This document shows, piece after piece, positions 53,915-63,792 of a stretch of DNA of 64,000 bases. Position 1 is the stretch's first letter. Each line of letters begins with the position of its first letter. The translations under genes and the position numbers were made by a program. Below the pieces are notes generated by a model. That model was not told where the DNA came from. It searched no databases and saw only the letters and a list, made by a program, of their open reading frames with translations. Source of the DNA: JAOXRU01 sp965247735 (GTDB lineage Bacteria; Bacteroidota; Bacteroidia; Flavobacteriales; Flavobacteriaceae); NCBI GenBank assembly GCA_965247735.1, contig CBDFHN010000002.1:310001-374000 (forward strand), written 5' to 3'.

Positions 53915-56224
53915 TTAATCAATTGGAGTTTCATAATATTCTCTATTTTTTCTAGTTCTAAAGCGTTTTTTATTCTCAAATAATTTATAATTAATGCTAA
54001 ACAAAAAATTACGTGTTTGCGACTGTATATCCCAATCTGTTTTTTGAATCAGATAAGCAGTTTTACTTGTTCTGTGAAAACCATTACTATTAAAAACATC
54101 TACTATTCTTAAACTAGCAGCCAGCCTATTTTTTAAGAATTTTCCGCTTATTGCAACATCCAATCTGTTTCTGGCAGCTACATAATTAAATGCACCCTGA
54201 CGCTTTGGTGAATAAATATACGAAACATCTGTGGTGAAATTTTTACCAATGTTAAATGTATTTTTAAACTGTATATTAGAAGAATAGGTTTCATCCCAAG
54301 TAACTGCTGAACTTTGATTGATTTTGGTATAGTAATAATTGACGCTAAGCCTTGAATCCCAAAAAGATGCTAATTTATACTTTACTATTGTTTCCAAACC
54401 GTAAGAATTAAACGATCCAGCGTTGTTATATCTAAATATCTGCTTTTGGTTTTCTGAAGATTCTGTCCATAGGATTACATTTTTTCTATAGCGATAAAAG
54501 CTTGTGACTCCCAAACTTAACCTTTTTCCACTCTTTTGATAGCTTAACTCAATATTGTCACTAATCTCAGGGATTATATCTGAATTGTGTTGCCAAACAT
54601 AAAGAGGATTCACAATCTGAAATGCATTTATATGATGGAAATTTGGCCTAGAAACACGTTTACTATAGCCCAAATTTAGCGTATTACCATTATCTAGTGC
54701 ATAAGATAAATGTATAGAGGGAAATAGGTTTGAAAAATGCTGTGCTGTTTTAAAATTAGTTCCTCTATTTTTAGAATTGGATGTAAAATGTTCAAAACGC
54801 AATCCTGCCTGAACATTAATTTTAGCCAAAGCAAATTTTGCTACTCCATATATGCCCAATACCGATTCCTCATAATCAAATTGTGCATTTGTTGACATCT
54901 CATTTACTGGACTAAACATACTTTGACTCTCTAATGATTGGGAATTTCTAGTAATTCCAGTCTCTATAACAAACCGCTCTTTAATAGGAAATGTATAATC
55001 TAATGCCAAAGATTGCAGCACAAAATCCTCTATTAAAAACTGATTAGAAACAAGCGTATTATTTTTATAATCAGCTATTGGATATTTATTTGCACTACTA
55101 TTTATATTATAATCCAATTCCAAAAAGTGCTGGTCATTATCAAATTTCAATCTATAATTTGCATTAAAGATTGTTATGTAATGAAAATGACTGTTTTCTC
55201 TCAAAAATTCATAATCATCACTTCCAGAAACATTAAAATAGTTAGAGTTGTTGGTATAATCATGAGAATCATCTGTATAATCGATTCCAAAAGAAAATTC
55301 GTGCCTATCCTTAACAAAGAAATCCAAGCCTGATGCTATTTTATAAACATTTCCATCAAACTTATAAGGTGTAAAAATGCTTTCTGTATTCCCATTGCTA
55401 AATTCCCGATGTATGCTTTGCTTATTATATGTTTTACTACTAGATTTTGATGCATTCAAACGAAAATTTATGGAGGAAAAGTTATAGTTTCCAGAAATCC
55501 CATAACTATGCCGTCTGGTACCAACAGCACTGTTTATGTCTAAATTTAGTCCTGAATTGCTATTTCTTTTGAGTATGATATTAATGATACCCGAAATTCC
55601 ATCAGCGCTATATTTTGCCGAGGGCGAAGTAATAATTTCCACCCGGTCTATGGCTGATGCCGAAATCTGCTGCAATAACTCTGTTGCACTTAATGAAACT
55701 GCTTTGCCATTTACCAAAACACGAATATTGTCACTGCCACGTAATGATACCGTTCCTGTAGCAATATCGGTTTGTACTTCTGATATCTGGTCAAAAGCTT
55801 CCAATGCATTAACTCCAGATTGTTGAATATCACTTCCGAAATTAATGATCTTTCTATCTATTTTTAGCTGGGTGGTAGTCCTTTTTCCTTTAATAACAAC
55901 TTCTTCTAAAATTGTTCTTTCGGCTAGTAATGACAGCTCCAATTCTTTTTCACCCTTTAATTCTGCTATATTAAGTCGTAATGTTTTATAGCCAATAAAA
56001 CTAATTTCAAGATAAGTAAATACTTGGTTTGTATTCAACTGAAAATCTCCATTTTCATCAGCAGAAATACCATCTACCAATTTTGTATTATTATAAAGCA
56101 CTAGCGTAGCAAAAGGAATATTCTCTTTGGTGTTTGCATCAGTTACATGCCCCTTTAATTGTGTTTTTTGAGCAAAAGCTGAAACTGCCATGCAGCAAAA
56201 AAATAAGATTAGTATATGTTTCAA
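53915..56224 (-). CDS. Outer-membrane beta-barrel receptor (TonB-dependent-receptor-like)
   Basis: 769 residues with a signal peptide (LILFFCCMAVSAFAQ), a carboxypeptidase-regulatory-like domain (LKGHVTDANTKENIPFATLVLY), a plug-like region (GVNALEAFDQISEVQTDIATGTVSLRGSDNIRVLVNGKAVSL, then SADGISGIINIILK) and a large beta-barrel. It resembles the OMP_b-brl_3/TonB-dependent-receptor group and lacks a SusD partner. The adjacent LytS/LytTR pair is probably its regulator. Substrate unknown. Confidence 0.88.
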   Translation of the reverse strand: MKHILILFFCCMAVSAFAQKTQLKGHVTDANTKENIPFATLVLYNNTKLVDGISADENGDFQLNTNQVFTYLEISFIGYKTLRLNIAELKGEKELELSLLAERTILEEVVIKGKRTTTQLKIDRKIINFGSDIQQSGVNALEAFDQISEVQTDIATGTVSLRGSDNIRVLVNGKAVSLSATELLQQISASAIDRVEIITSPSAKYSADGISGIINIILKRNSNSGLNLDINSAVGTRRHSYGISGNYNFSSINFRLNASKSSSKTYNKQSIHREFSNGNTESIFTPYKFDGNVYKIASGLDFFVKDRHEFSFGIDYTDDSHDYTNNSNYFNVSGSDDYEFLRENSHFHYITIFNANYRLKFDNDQHFLELDYNINSSANKYPIADYKNNTLVSNQFLIEDFVLQSLALDYTFPIKERFVIETGITRNSQSLESQSMFSPVNEMSTNAQFDYEESVLGIYGVAKFALAKINVQAGLRFEHFTSNSKNRGTNFKTAQHFSNLFPSIHLSYALDNGNTLNLGYSKRVSRPNFHHINAFQIVNPLYVWQHNSDIIPEISDNIELSYQKSGKRLSLGVTSFYRYRKNVILWTESSENQKQIFRYNNAGSFNSYGLETIVKYKLASFWDSRLSVNYYYTKINQSSAVTWDETYSSNIQFKNTFNIGKNFTTDVSYIYSPKRQGAFNYVAARNRLDVAISGKFLKNRLAASLRIVDVFNSNGFHRTSKTAYLIQKTDWDIQSQTRNFLFSINYKLFENKKRFRTRKNREYYETPID

Positions 56225-56509
56225 AATATAAGTTTTTAAAATTCATAGCAAATTTGCTGCTATGTAAGTATTTTAAAAACTTAATTATGTAAACGTAGGG
56301 TATTGCTCTGTGAATGATTTATTTTTGGAATTGGAGCTGTTTTTTTGAAACTACATATTGTTTATCGTGTACTATTTTATAAACTAACGGGTATACCTCC
56401 GTTTTATCAAGTCCGTTGTAACAGAATCATTGTTTTTCTCCTTTTAGAGTTAATTGAGTTAAGTCAAATCCTGATTATGGTTTGCAACTTTGTAACATAC
56501 AGGGTGTTC
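56225..56509. other. Gap of about 285 bp upstream of the receptor gene
   Basis: No gene or convincing promoter was seen. The tail ORF at 56510-56674 borders it. Confidence 0.4.
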
Positions 56510-56674
56510 TCAAAGAGTTGATATTTTACTAAGTTCTGGGTAACTTAAAGTACTCCCTACTCCATCCAATAAAGTACCTATATCTAATGATTTTTGCTGT
56601 GCTAGTACTAAAAAAAATAGAATTAAAACGAATGAAAATATTATTTTACCATATACTTCTTTATATAATTTCAA
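56510..56674 (-). CDS. Small secreted peptide ORF (possible), 54 residues
   Basis: A frame starting with TTG at 56674 overlaps the end of the preceding gene by 14 bases. It reads MKLYKEVYGKIIFSFVLIL, then a hydrophobic FFLVLAQQ signal-peptide-like stretch, and ends SYPELSKISTL. The overlap and the signal-like sequence suggest a real but short gene or the 5' remains of a longer one. No start ATG is available, so confidence is low. Confidence 0.35.
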   Translation of the reverse strand: MKLYKEVYGKIIFSFVLILFFLVLAQQKSLDIGTLLDGVGSTLSYPELSKISTL

Positions 56675-57437
56675 ATTTGTTGGTTTGCGTATTATAATAA
56701 AACTCTATATCTAACATAAGTTGTTCTTTTATTTCATTATTTCCATAGCCTAAAGCTGGATCCCCATCTATTTTCTTTAACGCTACTTTTTTTCCATATG
56801 ATGAAACAACTGGTATTGCAGTTTTTTCCTCAAATAAAAGATAATCATATCCGTTTTTTAAATCCTTAATTAAACCATTAACCCTCTGGATTGCAACATT
56901 TGAAGAAAGATACATTGCCGTGGAAATGTTATATTCTCTATCAGACAATTTTTTGCCGAATAAATCAAAATCTCCTCTTTTAATTATACTTATGATGTCT
57001 AAATATGCTCTCTTTATTTTTACCTCATAATCTTTAATGTCTTTTATTTTTCCCCCTTCTTTCCAATAATCTCTTAATTCATATGGAACTTCTGCATTAA
57101 AAAAAGATGTGTTTTTTAGTATTGGAGTTGTTGTTTCTTTTATCTTCTTAGATTCAAAACCATCATACTGCTCCTTATATTCAAAATCATTAGCCGTATC
57201 AAACAGCCTTATAGTATAATTCAACTCAGCTTTAGGCGAAAACTTTGTTTGTCCTAGTAACGGAAGTATTTTAATAGAAACTTCTTGTTTTCCACTACTG
57301 GCTATTGCATTATTAATAGGGATTCTTGTTGATGCCTGACCTTCTAGATTCATTTTTAATACTGGGTGATCATTTACTCTAATTTCAAATAGGCATGCAG
57401 CTGCATTAAAGTCAATCATATAATAAGGTTCTTTCAT
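56661..57437 (-). CDS. Protein of unknown function in the effector-like cassette
   Basis: 258 residues without a signal peptide. Residues 1-100 look like an all-beta domain (CLFEIRVNDHPVLKMNLEGQAS, KQEVSIKILPLLGQ, LNYTIRLFD). The rest is mixed helix and strand and ends with QLMLDIEFYYNTQTNKFEII. I do not recognise a family. It is 44 bases downstream of the 58435 lipoprotein gene and shares its strand. By position it could be an immunity or accessory protein; that is inference. Confidence 0.65.
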   Translation of the reverse strand: MKEPYYMIDFNAAACLFEIRVNDHPVLKMNLEGQASTRIPINNAIASSGKQEVSIKILPLLGQTKFSPKAELNYTIRLFDTANDFEYKEQYDGFESKKIKETTTPILKNTSFFNAEVPYELRDYWKEGGKIKDIKDYEVKIKRAYLDIISIIKRGDFDLFGKKLSDREYNISTAMYLSSNVAIQRVNGLIKDLKNGYDYLLFEEKTAIPVVSSYGKKVALKKIDGDPALGYGNNEIKEQLMLDIEFYYNTQTNKFEII

Positions 57438-57481
57438 AATTTGTTATTTTTTTTAGTACTCAATTTTTTTTTGAATTCTTA

Positions 57482-58435
57482 CTAGTAAAACTCATATATT
57501 TTTTCTCCGTTTTTAGACTCTCCTCTATAATACCGGCTAAAGTTTGTATAAAAATCTAAATCTTCGATATAATATGGCTTTAAAATTTGCATTGGAAAAT
57601 TATTTTTAGTGGAAGTTCTAATCAATTTTTCTCTCACTAATTTGTACTCTTTTTTAGTGCAAATTAAAAATTCTACATGATAATAGTCTTTACTTTCTGT
57701 ACTACCAGTACTAAAATTCACATCGGTTTCTACACCGTTAGAAATTTTGATTTGAATTACTTTATCTTTTAACACCCAACGGGTATAATGATCATGTGGA
57801 CTATGTTTATAATAGTATAAACCTGATTCTAAATAGCTATCTCTAGGTTCGTATTTAGTTTTATGAATTGGATTTCTATCTGCATCGTAATTTACATAGG
57901 TTACTTCAGTGAGTACTGTTCCAAACTCGTAATCTTGATCCCAAATGTCCTTTCCATAGGCAAACATTTTATACAGAGCAGTATCTAATACTAAGGTATC
58001 ATATACTTTTGCAGTAGCCCAACATGCTTGTATATTTAAATTAAAATCAGTTTCAAATTCAATTTTATTAGCATTTAGACCAAGAAATTGCACAATACTA
58101 TCTAATTCTAATGCCTTAAAATGATACCTTTTTTCATCTAAATAGGTGTACTTTTTATTTGATATTATAGCCTCCCGATTTTCACTAGTTGGGTAAGCGG
58201 CTTTTTCATAATCTTTAATAGTATACTCATTATTAATTGTGTCTAGTGATTTTGATAGTAATGTTAGTATCTCTTCATTAAAGTTTAATTTAGTTAAGTC
58301 GAATTTAGCTCCTTCTATTAAAACTTCGGGCTGTATAAATTCTTTCTTTTTTTCTTCTAAATTACACGATTGTAACATTGTAATTAATAATAAAACAAAA
58401 ATGAAATATAGAGTGTTTTTTAATATTATAGTCAT
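57482..58435 (-). CDS. Lipoprotein of unknown function (possible immunity protein)
   Basis: 317 residues from the ATG at 58435. A frame extending to 58477 overlaps the previous gene by 38 bases and lacks a natural signal, while MTIILKNTLYFIFVLLLITMLQSCN has a clear lipobox. The body is polar with alternating charge (YHFKALELDSIVQFLG, CWATAKVYDTLVLD, YYYKHSPHDHYTRWV). No family recognised. Its start lies 4 bases after the stop of the 59129 lipoprotein gene, so they are likely coupled. Confidence 0.75.
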   Translation of the reverse strand: MTIILKNTLYFIFVLLLITMLQSCNLEEKKKEFIQPEVLIEGAKFDLTKLNFNEEILTLLSKSLDTINNEYTIKDYEKAAYPTSENREAIISNKKYTYLDEKRYHFKALELDSIVQFLGLNANKIEFETDFNLNIQACWATAKVYDTLVLDTALYKMFAYGKDIWDQDYEFGTVLTEVTYVNYDADRNPIHKTKYEPRDSYLESGLYYYKHSPHDHYTRWVLKDKVIQIKISNGVETDVNFSTGSTESKDYYHVEFLICTKKEYKLVREKLIRTSTKNNFPMQILKPYYIEDLDFYTNFSRYYRGESKNGEKIYEFY

Positions 58436-58439
58436 TCTC

Positions 58440-59129
58440 TCATTTGGTATATTGATTAGCAAGGTTCTCAGGGTCATTTTTTAATTCATCTTTCAAATAA
58501 TCTTGATAAGTGTAATTAGTATCTCCTTTTTGTTTCCGACTAAGTAAGAAATCTTCCCAATATCCAAATTCACCTGTTAAATATAAATCTTGGATATTGG
58601 TTGAATTATTTTTCACTTCAAGTGAAGCTTTCACAGTACCATCTAAACCGTATCTAATAAGATATAAATGATTATTTGTTGTTTCTTCCCATAACAAGGC
58701 ATCAAAATTATCATCTATTTTATCTTCTACTCTCATATAACTTGTGAAATCTGGCTTTCCTAATTTTTCTATTAAAGCATTAAGCAAGTCTTTTGCTTGT
58801 TTTTCAGAATAAATAGAAACTCCATATTGATTAATGATACTGTCTTTTTTATTGTAATAAAAAGAGACACCATTGATACCCCGTTTACTATTTGGACTCT
58901 GGCGTCCAATTAAAATGACACCATTAAAATTTAAAAATCTATAATTTTTTGTAATCACATATTCAGTACCATTACCTCCATAAGGATATATTGTCTTGTT
59001 TTTAATATCTGGCACTAAACTGCTTATTTTTTCAGATTTTAAGCTTAACTCTGTTAAATCGAAATTTGGTTGCGATTTACAACTTTGTAAAACACTAGTC
59101 ATTAATATAATTTTAAATAATATTTTCAT
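58440..59129 (-). CDS. Lipoprotein of unknown function (possible immunity protein)
   Basis: 229 residues with a lipoprotein signal (FKIILMTSVLQSCKSQ). The soluble part includes PYGGNGTEYVITKNYRFLNFNG, VSIYSEKQAKDLLNALIEKLGKPDFT and NNHLYLIRYGLDGTVKASLEV. I do not recognise it. It directly follows the 911-residue OmpA-domain gene (gap about 70 bases). Periplasmic-facing lipoproteins next to candidate effectors are often immunity proteins in Bacteroidota; that link is inferred. Confidence 0.78.
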   Translation of the reverse strand: MKILFKIILMTSVLQSCKSQPNFDLTELSLKSEKISSLVPDIKNKTIYPYGGNGTEYVITKNYRFLNFNGVILIGRQSPNSKRGINGVSFYYNKKDSIINQYGVSIYSEKQAKDLLNALIEKLGKPDFTSYMRVEDKIDDNFDALLWEETTNNHLYLIRYGLDGTVKASLEVKNNSTNIQDLYLTGEFGYWEDFLLSRKQKGDTNYTYQDYLKDELKNDPENLANQYTK

Positions 59130-59199
59130 TATTATAAGTTTTATTATCTTTTAATGTTAAATGATGCTCTCATTAATAACTGTTATAGTATACATCATA

Positions 59200-61935
59200 C
59201 TATCCTAACAGTGCTATGTTAGCACTTAGCCCTGTTAGTTCTTCTACCCCTTTTACAATATCAAAAGGTTTAAATAATATATATTCTTCTTTAAAATTTA
59301 CTAAATTTGTGTTATAATCGCCCTCAAACCATCCTTTTTTTATTAATAATCCAATTTCCGCTTTAATCTCCACCTTAGCCGTAACACCATCAAACATTAA
59401 TTTAGGTCTATATACTAGCTTACTAGATTGGTATTTTAGTCCATGCCCAAAAGTTATAGAGCCTTTGCCTTCAAACTTAGCATAGGCTTGTGCATAAAAT
59501 TCGCCTACAATAACTACTGCCTTAGCCTTTACTACCAAACCTGCTTCTAGCTTTAAACCTATGGTTGCCGTTGCATCCAAGGTTGCCTCTTGGTTAGGGT
59601 CTGTAGTATCTGAAGCTGTGTTGTATTGTAATGCTAACGCTGGTATTTGAATAGTGCCAAAAACAATTAAGTTAAGATACAAATCTATTGTTATTCCACT
59701 GGTATCTTCATCTTCATCATCTCCTTTTAACCAATCCCTTATTTCTGAAAAAATTAAAGCTGCTGCAGGACTAGCTACACTTGCAACAGCAGCATTTAAC
59801 AAATCAAAAGTTAACTCTATTCCTATAAGCGGCTCTGCCTTAAAATAAAACTTTAATAAAGTACCTAGCTCTTTGGTTTCTATATTTTTTTTGATGCCTC
59901 TTTCTAATTGCCATTCAGCACCCAAACATAAATTAGGCGGTAAAACATCAACATCTAAAGGGAATTTTTTACCAACTGTTTTAGTAGCAGTACTTTTTGT
60001 TTTTCCTGCTATTATTTTAGAAGCTTCTTTAAGTTGTGAAAAAATTTTATAGAACTGCTTTATTTTATCCTCCCATTTTAATGTTACGTCTAGATTGCTA
60101 CCGTAGTTACTTGTACTCAGGTTTTTATCCCATTTTGCTGCGAGTACCACTCCAAAATCTATATCTGTTTGCTTCCAGCGTTTTTCGGCACCGATTTTAC
60201 CTGCATTACTTTGCATTTTTTTATGCTGAGCAGGTGATAAATTTTGCCATTTTACAGCTAAACTATTACTCAAATTTAAAAACAAGTGAAAATCCCATTT
60301 AATATCTGGATATGCTTTTACAACCACCGCAGGGCTATAGGCATTAAAAAAATAACGACAACTGTGTATATGTACATTATAGTTTGCTGCTGCATCTTTA
60401 CTTTCTCCTCCTTTAATAAGGTTGTATCTCGGCCATATGTATTGTAAAGGTGCTGGATTAAACGCCGATAAGGTAGATAACATTGGAAATTCCAAGGATA
60501 ATCCTCCTTCTTTTTCTGCTGCATCGGGTGATATTACTACAATTTTTTCTTTATGCTTATTTGCTTCCCTAAAGCAGTCTTTAGTAGCAAAATCTGTAAT
60601 GTCTATAGTAATGTTTTTTTTGTTTTTTTCGCTACTCGCAGCAATGGTTTCATAAATTAAAGCTCCATGTACTTTTGTATTAAACTCAATATCTACACGC
60701 CTTGCTTCTATATAATTTTTTTCGTTTAAGTTTTCTGAAGAATCCTCGTCGCTAATATTGGCTTCTCCATAACCTACAGATATAATACGTTCTGGATCTA
60801 GTTTTCCCTTTGCAAAAAATGCTTTTATGGCATCGCTACGCTTTTGGGAGAGTTTTTTATTGTATTCCTCTGTACCTATTACACAGGCATAGCCACTAAG
60901 GTTAATAGTAGTACCAGGATATCTTAGTAAAAAAGCTAAAACATTGTTGAGCTTTTTTGCAGTTTCTGCATTTATATATGCTTTGTCAAAATCGAAATAA
61001 ACAATACGTTCTATATTATTCTTTTTTGCAGCAACTAGGGGCAAGTCTTGCCCTTCCTTAAACACAGAAATTTTCCCTTTTGATCCTTGCTCGGTTATAT
61101 CTATTGCAGTAAATTTACAAGGTTCATCTTTTGCAAAGTTTTTTTCTGGTTCAAAGACTTTGGTAGGTGTAATATTTGTTGAAACTTCAACTTCTTTTGT
61201 TATTATTTTATCCTCTATTTTTAAATAAATAGCATGTTTATCATCACCCAAGTGGTCTTTTATATACTTTCCCTTAGAAGTTTTTGCTTTTATATAAAAC
61301 TCTTCAATATCTGAAACCCAATAACTTATTTTACTTCGCCATGAATAAGTGTTGCCTATTTGTAGCTTAACCTCACCTCTGTTTACTTCTACATTTGTGT
61401 ATTCAAGGATAAAATCGTCATCACCACGTGCCTTATTATATATCTCAACCGTAATTTTATCGTTATAAAGTCCTTCTGTATTTAACCATAGGTATATTAA
61501 ATTACCATATCCAATATCCCCAACATTTTTAATATCTCTCCCATTTACCTTAGCACGCCAATCACTTGCTTTTATCAAAGGTGTAGAATATCCATTTATA
61601 TATATACCTGCTCTGTTTTTAAAATCCTGATTACCAGAGCGACTTGCTTCTATATAAAAAGAATAAGGACCACATAATTTTTTTGGTATTTTAAAAGTAT
61701 AAATCTTCCCTTTTACTTTATGTAAAACAATATTACGACTCTGTGTTTGTCGTATCCAATAGACATCTTCTTGTTTTTCATCTTCAGATGTATTGGGTAA
61801 CCATTCCATTACTTTAAAGGAAATATGTTTATCACCCCTAACCGTAATATTAGTAGTTATGCCTCCTGATTTTTTTTGATAAAAAACACCATCATGTCCT
61901 GCATATAATTCTATTGTTTTTACTCCTTTTGCCAT
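59200..61935 (-). CDS. 911-residue OmpA-domain protein with beta-rich C terminus (candidate contractile-injection effector or spike-associated protein)
   Basis: No signal peptide. Residues 1-240 look like two beta modules (GHDGVFYQKKSGGITTNITVRG, LCGPYSFYIEASRS; SDWRAKVNGRDIKNVGDIGYGNLI, NRGEVKLQIGNTYSW). Residues 310-418 are an OmpA-like domain (IVYFDFDKAYINAETAKKLN, INLSGYACVIGTEEYNKKLSQKR, YIEARRVDIEF). A middle region with HIHSCRYFFNAYSPAVVV leads to a C terminus with a hydrophobic helix (AAVASVASPAAALIF) and strongly alternating strands (TIGLKLEAGLVVKAKAVVIVG, FEGKGSITFGHGLKYQSS). The absence of a signal peptide, with a DUF4280 gene 11 bases upstream, argues for loading on an injection apparatus. 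No toxin fold is recognised; pore formation is only a suggestion. Confidence 0.75.
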   Translation of the reverse strand: MAKGVKTIELYAGHDGVFYQKKSGGITTNITVRGDKHISFKVMEWLPNTSEDEKQEDVYWIRQTQSRNIVLHKVKGKIYTFKIPKKLCGPYSFYIEASRSGNQDFKNRAGIYINGYSTPLIKASDWRAKVNGRDIKNVGDIGYGNLIYLWLNTEGLYNDKITVEIYNKARGDDDFILEYTNVEVNRGEVKLQIGNTYSWRSKISYWVSDIEEFYIKAKTSKGKYIKDHLGDDKHAIYLKIEDKIITKEVEVSTNITPTKVFEPEKNFAKDEPCKFTAIDITEQGSKGKISVFKEGQDLPLVAAKKNNIERIVYFDFDKAYINAETAKKLNNVLAFLLRYPGTTINLSGYACVIGTEEYNKKLSQKRSDAIKAFFAKGKLDPERIISVGYGEANISDEDSSENLNEKNYIEARRVDIEFNTKVHGALIYETIAASSEKNKKNITIDITDFATKDCFREANKHKEKIVVISPDAAEKEGGLSLEFPMLSTLSAFNPAPLQYIWPRYNLIKGGESKDAAANYNVHIHSCRYFFNAYSPAVVVKAYPDIKWDFHLFLNLSNSLAVKWQNLSPAQHKKMQSNAGKIGAEKRWKQTDIDFGVVLAAKWDKNLSTSNYGSNLDVTLKWEDKIKQFYKIFSQLKEASKIIAGKTKSTATKTVGKKFPLDVDVLPPNLCLGAEWQLERGIKKNIETKELGTLLKFYFKAEPLIGIELTFDLLNAAVASVASPAAALIFSEIRDWLKGDDEDEDTSGITIDLYLNLIVFGTIQIPALALQYNTASDTTDPNQEATLDATATIGLKLEAGLVVKAKAVVIVGEFYAQAYAKFEGKGSITFGHGLKYQSSKLVYRPKLMFDGVTAKVEIKAEIGLLIKKGWFEGDYNTNLVNFKEEYILFKPFDIVKGVEELTGLSANIALLG

Positions 61936-61946
61936 AATTATAATTT

Positions 61947-62441
61947 TTAAGAGGCTTGTTCTTCTATTCCTTCATCAGTACTACCATTTGATGACATCTC
62001 GTCTGTATTAACCAAAGGGTTTAACTGAGCTTGGGTATCTTCATCCGAATTCTCTATGTTTTGCTCACTAGCCTCCATAATTTGCCCATGGTCTGTTATT
62101 TTAACACACGGAGATCCTGCTATAACACAAATGGCTTGGCTATCTTCTGTAAGTACATTTCCACCATTTTTTAGCTCTGCATCTTCATAAAAATCTTTCC
62201 ATTCGGTAATATTGGGCTGGCATGTTTTATAACCACCTGGTGTTGGCTGTAATTTGCATTGCCCAAAGGTGTTTTTTTCAAAAGGCTGTCCTATTTCTAA
62301 GGTTGTAGCTATTAACTTTTCACTTCCTTCTTTATCATTGGCATACTCGTAAGTATGTGAGGCTACTTTTAAAACATCTGGTGTTGTACCCTGCATGCAT
62401 TCGCATGTGGCGCCTTGTACTATTATGTGTTTTTCGCTCAT
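61947..62441 (-). CDS. DUF4280 PAAR-like protein
   Basis: 164 residues without a signal peptide. The DUF4280 pattern is clear: VQGATCECMQG, ATTLEIGQPFEKNTFGQCKLQPTPGGYKTCQPNITEWKDF, and near the end SQAICVIAGSPCVKITDHGQ with paired cysteines. Known DUF4280 proteins are PAAR-like and cap or adapt cargo to the spike of contractile injection systems, including T6SS-type machines of Bacteroidota. It is followed after 11 bases by the OmpA-domain gene and preceded after 12 by the LysM gene. Confidence 0.88.
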   Translation of the reverse strand: MSEKHIIVQGATCECMQGTTPDVLKVASHTYEYANDKEGSEKLIATTLEIGQPFEKNTFGQCKLQPTPGGYKTCQPNITEWKDFYEDAELKNGGNVLTEDSQAICVIAGSPCVKITDHGQIMEASEQNIENSDEDTQAQLNPLVNTDEMSSNGSTDEGIEEQAS

Positions 62442-62453
62442 AAGTATTAGTCT

Positions 62454-63614
62454 TTATGAAAATAACTTCTTTAAGAAGGAGTTTTTTTTTTCTTTGGGTT
62501 CTATTATGGAATCTGGGTGTCTTTTATTTTTATCTATAGTGTCTTCTATTTCTGAAATGGATAATGATATTGATTTTTCTTTTTTAAGTTTTAAATTGCA
62601 TTCTAAAAATGCTGATTGTATTTTTTTGGTTTTAGGGTGTAAAAAATATAGTGCTCTATAATTTCCATCCACTGGACTAATGTTTTCATTTTCTGATGGG
62701 AAATACTGACCTTTCTCTAAATCTATCTTGCTTCTTGGGTCACAACATTTTCCTTTTAGTTCAACCTTTATATGTTTGTTTTTTAAATAAGCATCAACTT
62801 CTTGACGAATATGAAATTGAACACTTTTTGTATTCGGGAGTATTGGAAAATCTAAACTGCGTTCTAATTCATAATTGCCATTGTATGTCGTGTATATAGT
62901 GTTAAAATAAAGTTGATAAAACCAATCGTTTTGTAAAAAATGAAACAATACATTTTTATCCATTAATGTTTGTTCAAAAAGCTGAAAGTATTTCTCAGCT
63001 ACTTCTCCTTTATAATACTTTAGGTTTTTTACTTTTTGCTTTTCCCAGCGTGATAAAATATCATTATGATTTTGTATCTCTAACAACAAACCCTCTTTCG
63101 TTACTTGAAAAACAATTGGATATAATGTCTTCGTACAAGCAAGTGCCAATTCGTCAGCTACAAGGTCAGGCTCTTCATTATTTATATATGTTTTGGAAAC
63201 AAGATCTATGGACACATAAAATTTGCCTGCTTTATTTCTTGGATAAAAACGAATATCTATATTATACTTAATGGTATTTGTATTTGTACCCGACTGTATT
63301 GTTTTAAAAATACCATAACAAAGATCTCCTTTATAATTAGTGTTAGAAAACCTTCCATTATAAGAGAGCTTAAAAAGTGTTGGTTGATCTTGGTCATCAT
63401 CTGCCCAAGTTTCTTTTCCGTTTTTAAGAACAAAACCTTTAGGTGGTACAACTATTTCTGTAACATGCTCTGGAATACTAAATAATATTCTATTGTCTAA
63501 ATGTGACTTATCATTATGATACCCCTTAAGTTCATCCTCATCCAAATTAAGACTTTTAGCAATAGACGCTAAAGTATCCGTAGGTTTTACTTTGTATGTT
63601 TGAGAATTTATCAT
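62454..63614 (-). CDS. LysM-domain protein of the PAAR-like cassette
   Basis: 386 residues without a signal peptide. An N-terminal LysM domain (YKVKPTDTLASIAKSLNLDEDELKGYHN to about residue 48) is followed by a mixed domain with FYPRNKAGKFYVSIDLVSKTY, HNDILSRWEKQKVKNLKYYKGE and PHYRAL-like strands (PVDGNYRALYFLHPKTKKIQS). In contractile injection systems LysM proteins join the spike or tube, so it could be a structural linker. It starts a run of closely spaced genes (12 and 11 bases) and may be the first gene of the unit. Confidence 0.8.
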   Translation of the reverse strand: MINSQTYKVKPTDTLASIAKSLNLDEDELKGYHNDKSHLDNRILFSIPEHVTEIVVPPKGFVLKNGKETWADDDQDQPTLFKLSYNGRFSNTNYKGDLCYGIFKTIQSGTNTNTIKYNIDIRFYPRNKAGKFYVSIDLVSKTYINNEEPDLVADELALACTKTLYPIVFQVTKEGLLLEIQNHNDILSRWEKQKVKNLKYYKGEVAEKYFQLFEQTLMDKNVLFHFLQNDWFYQLYFNTIYTTYNGNYELERSLDFPILPNTKSVQFHIRQEVDAYLKNKHIKVELKGKCCDPRSKIDLEKGQYFPSENENISPVDGNYRALYFLHPKTKKIQSAFLECNLKLKKEKSISLSISEIEDTIDKNKRHPDSIIEPKEKKNSFLKKLFS

Positions 63615-63792
63615 TAAGGATTATTATTCAATTTTGTTTTTTATTAAGTACCATGTATTTTCTTCTTTCTATTTTAACTACTGGTATAGAGTAGTTAAAC
63701 TCTCATCAGTTTTTCTTGCCATTTAAAAAATTATTCAATTTCATCCAAATGAGTAACAATCCTCTAGACCAAATCAATGATTTCTCTTTCTT

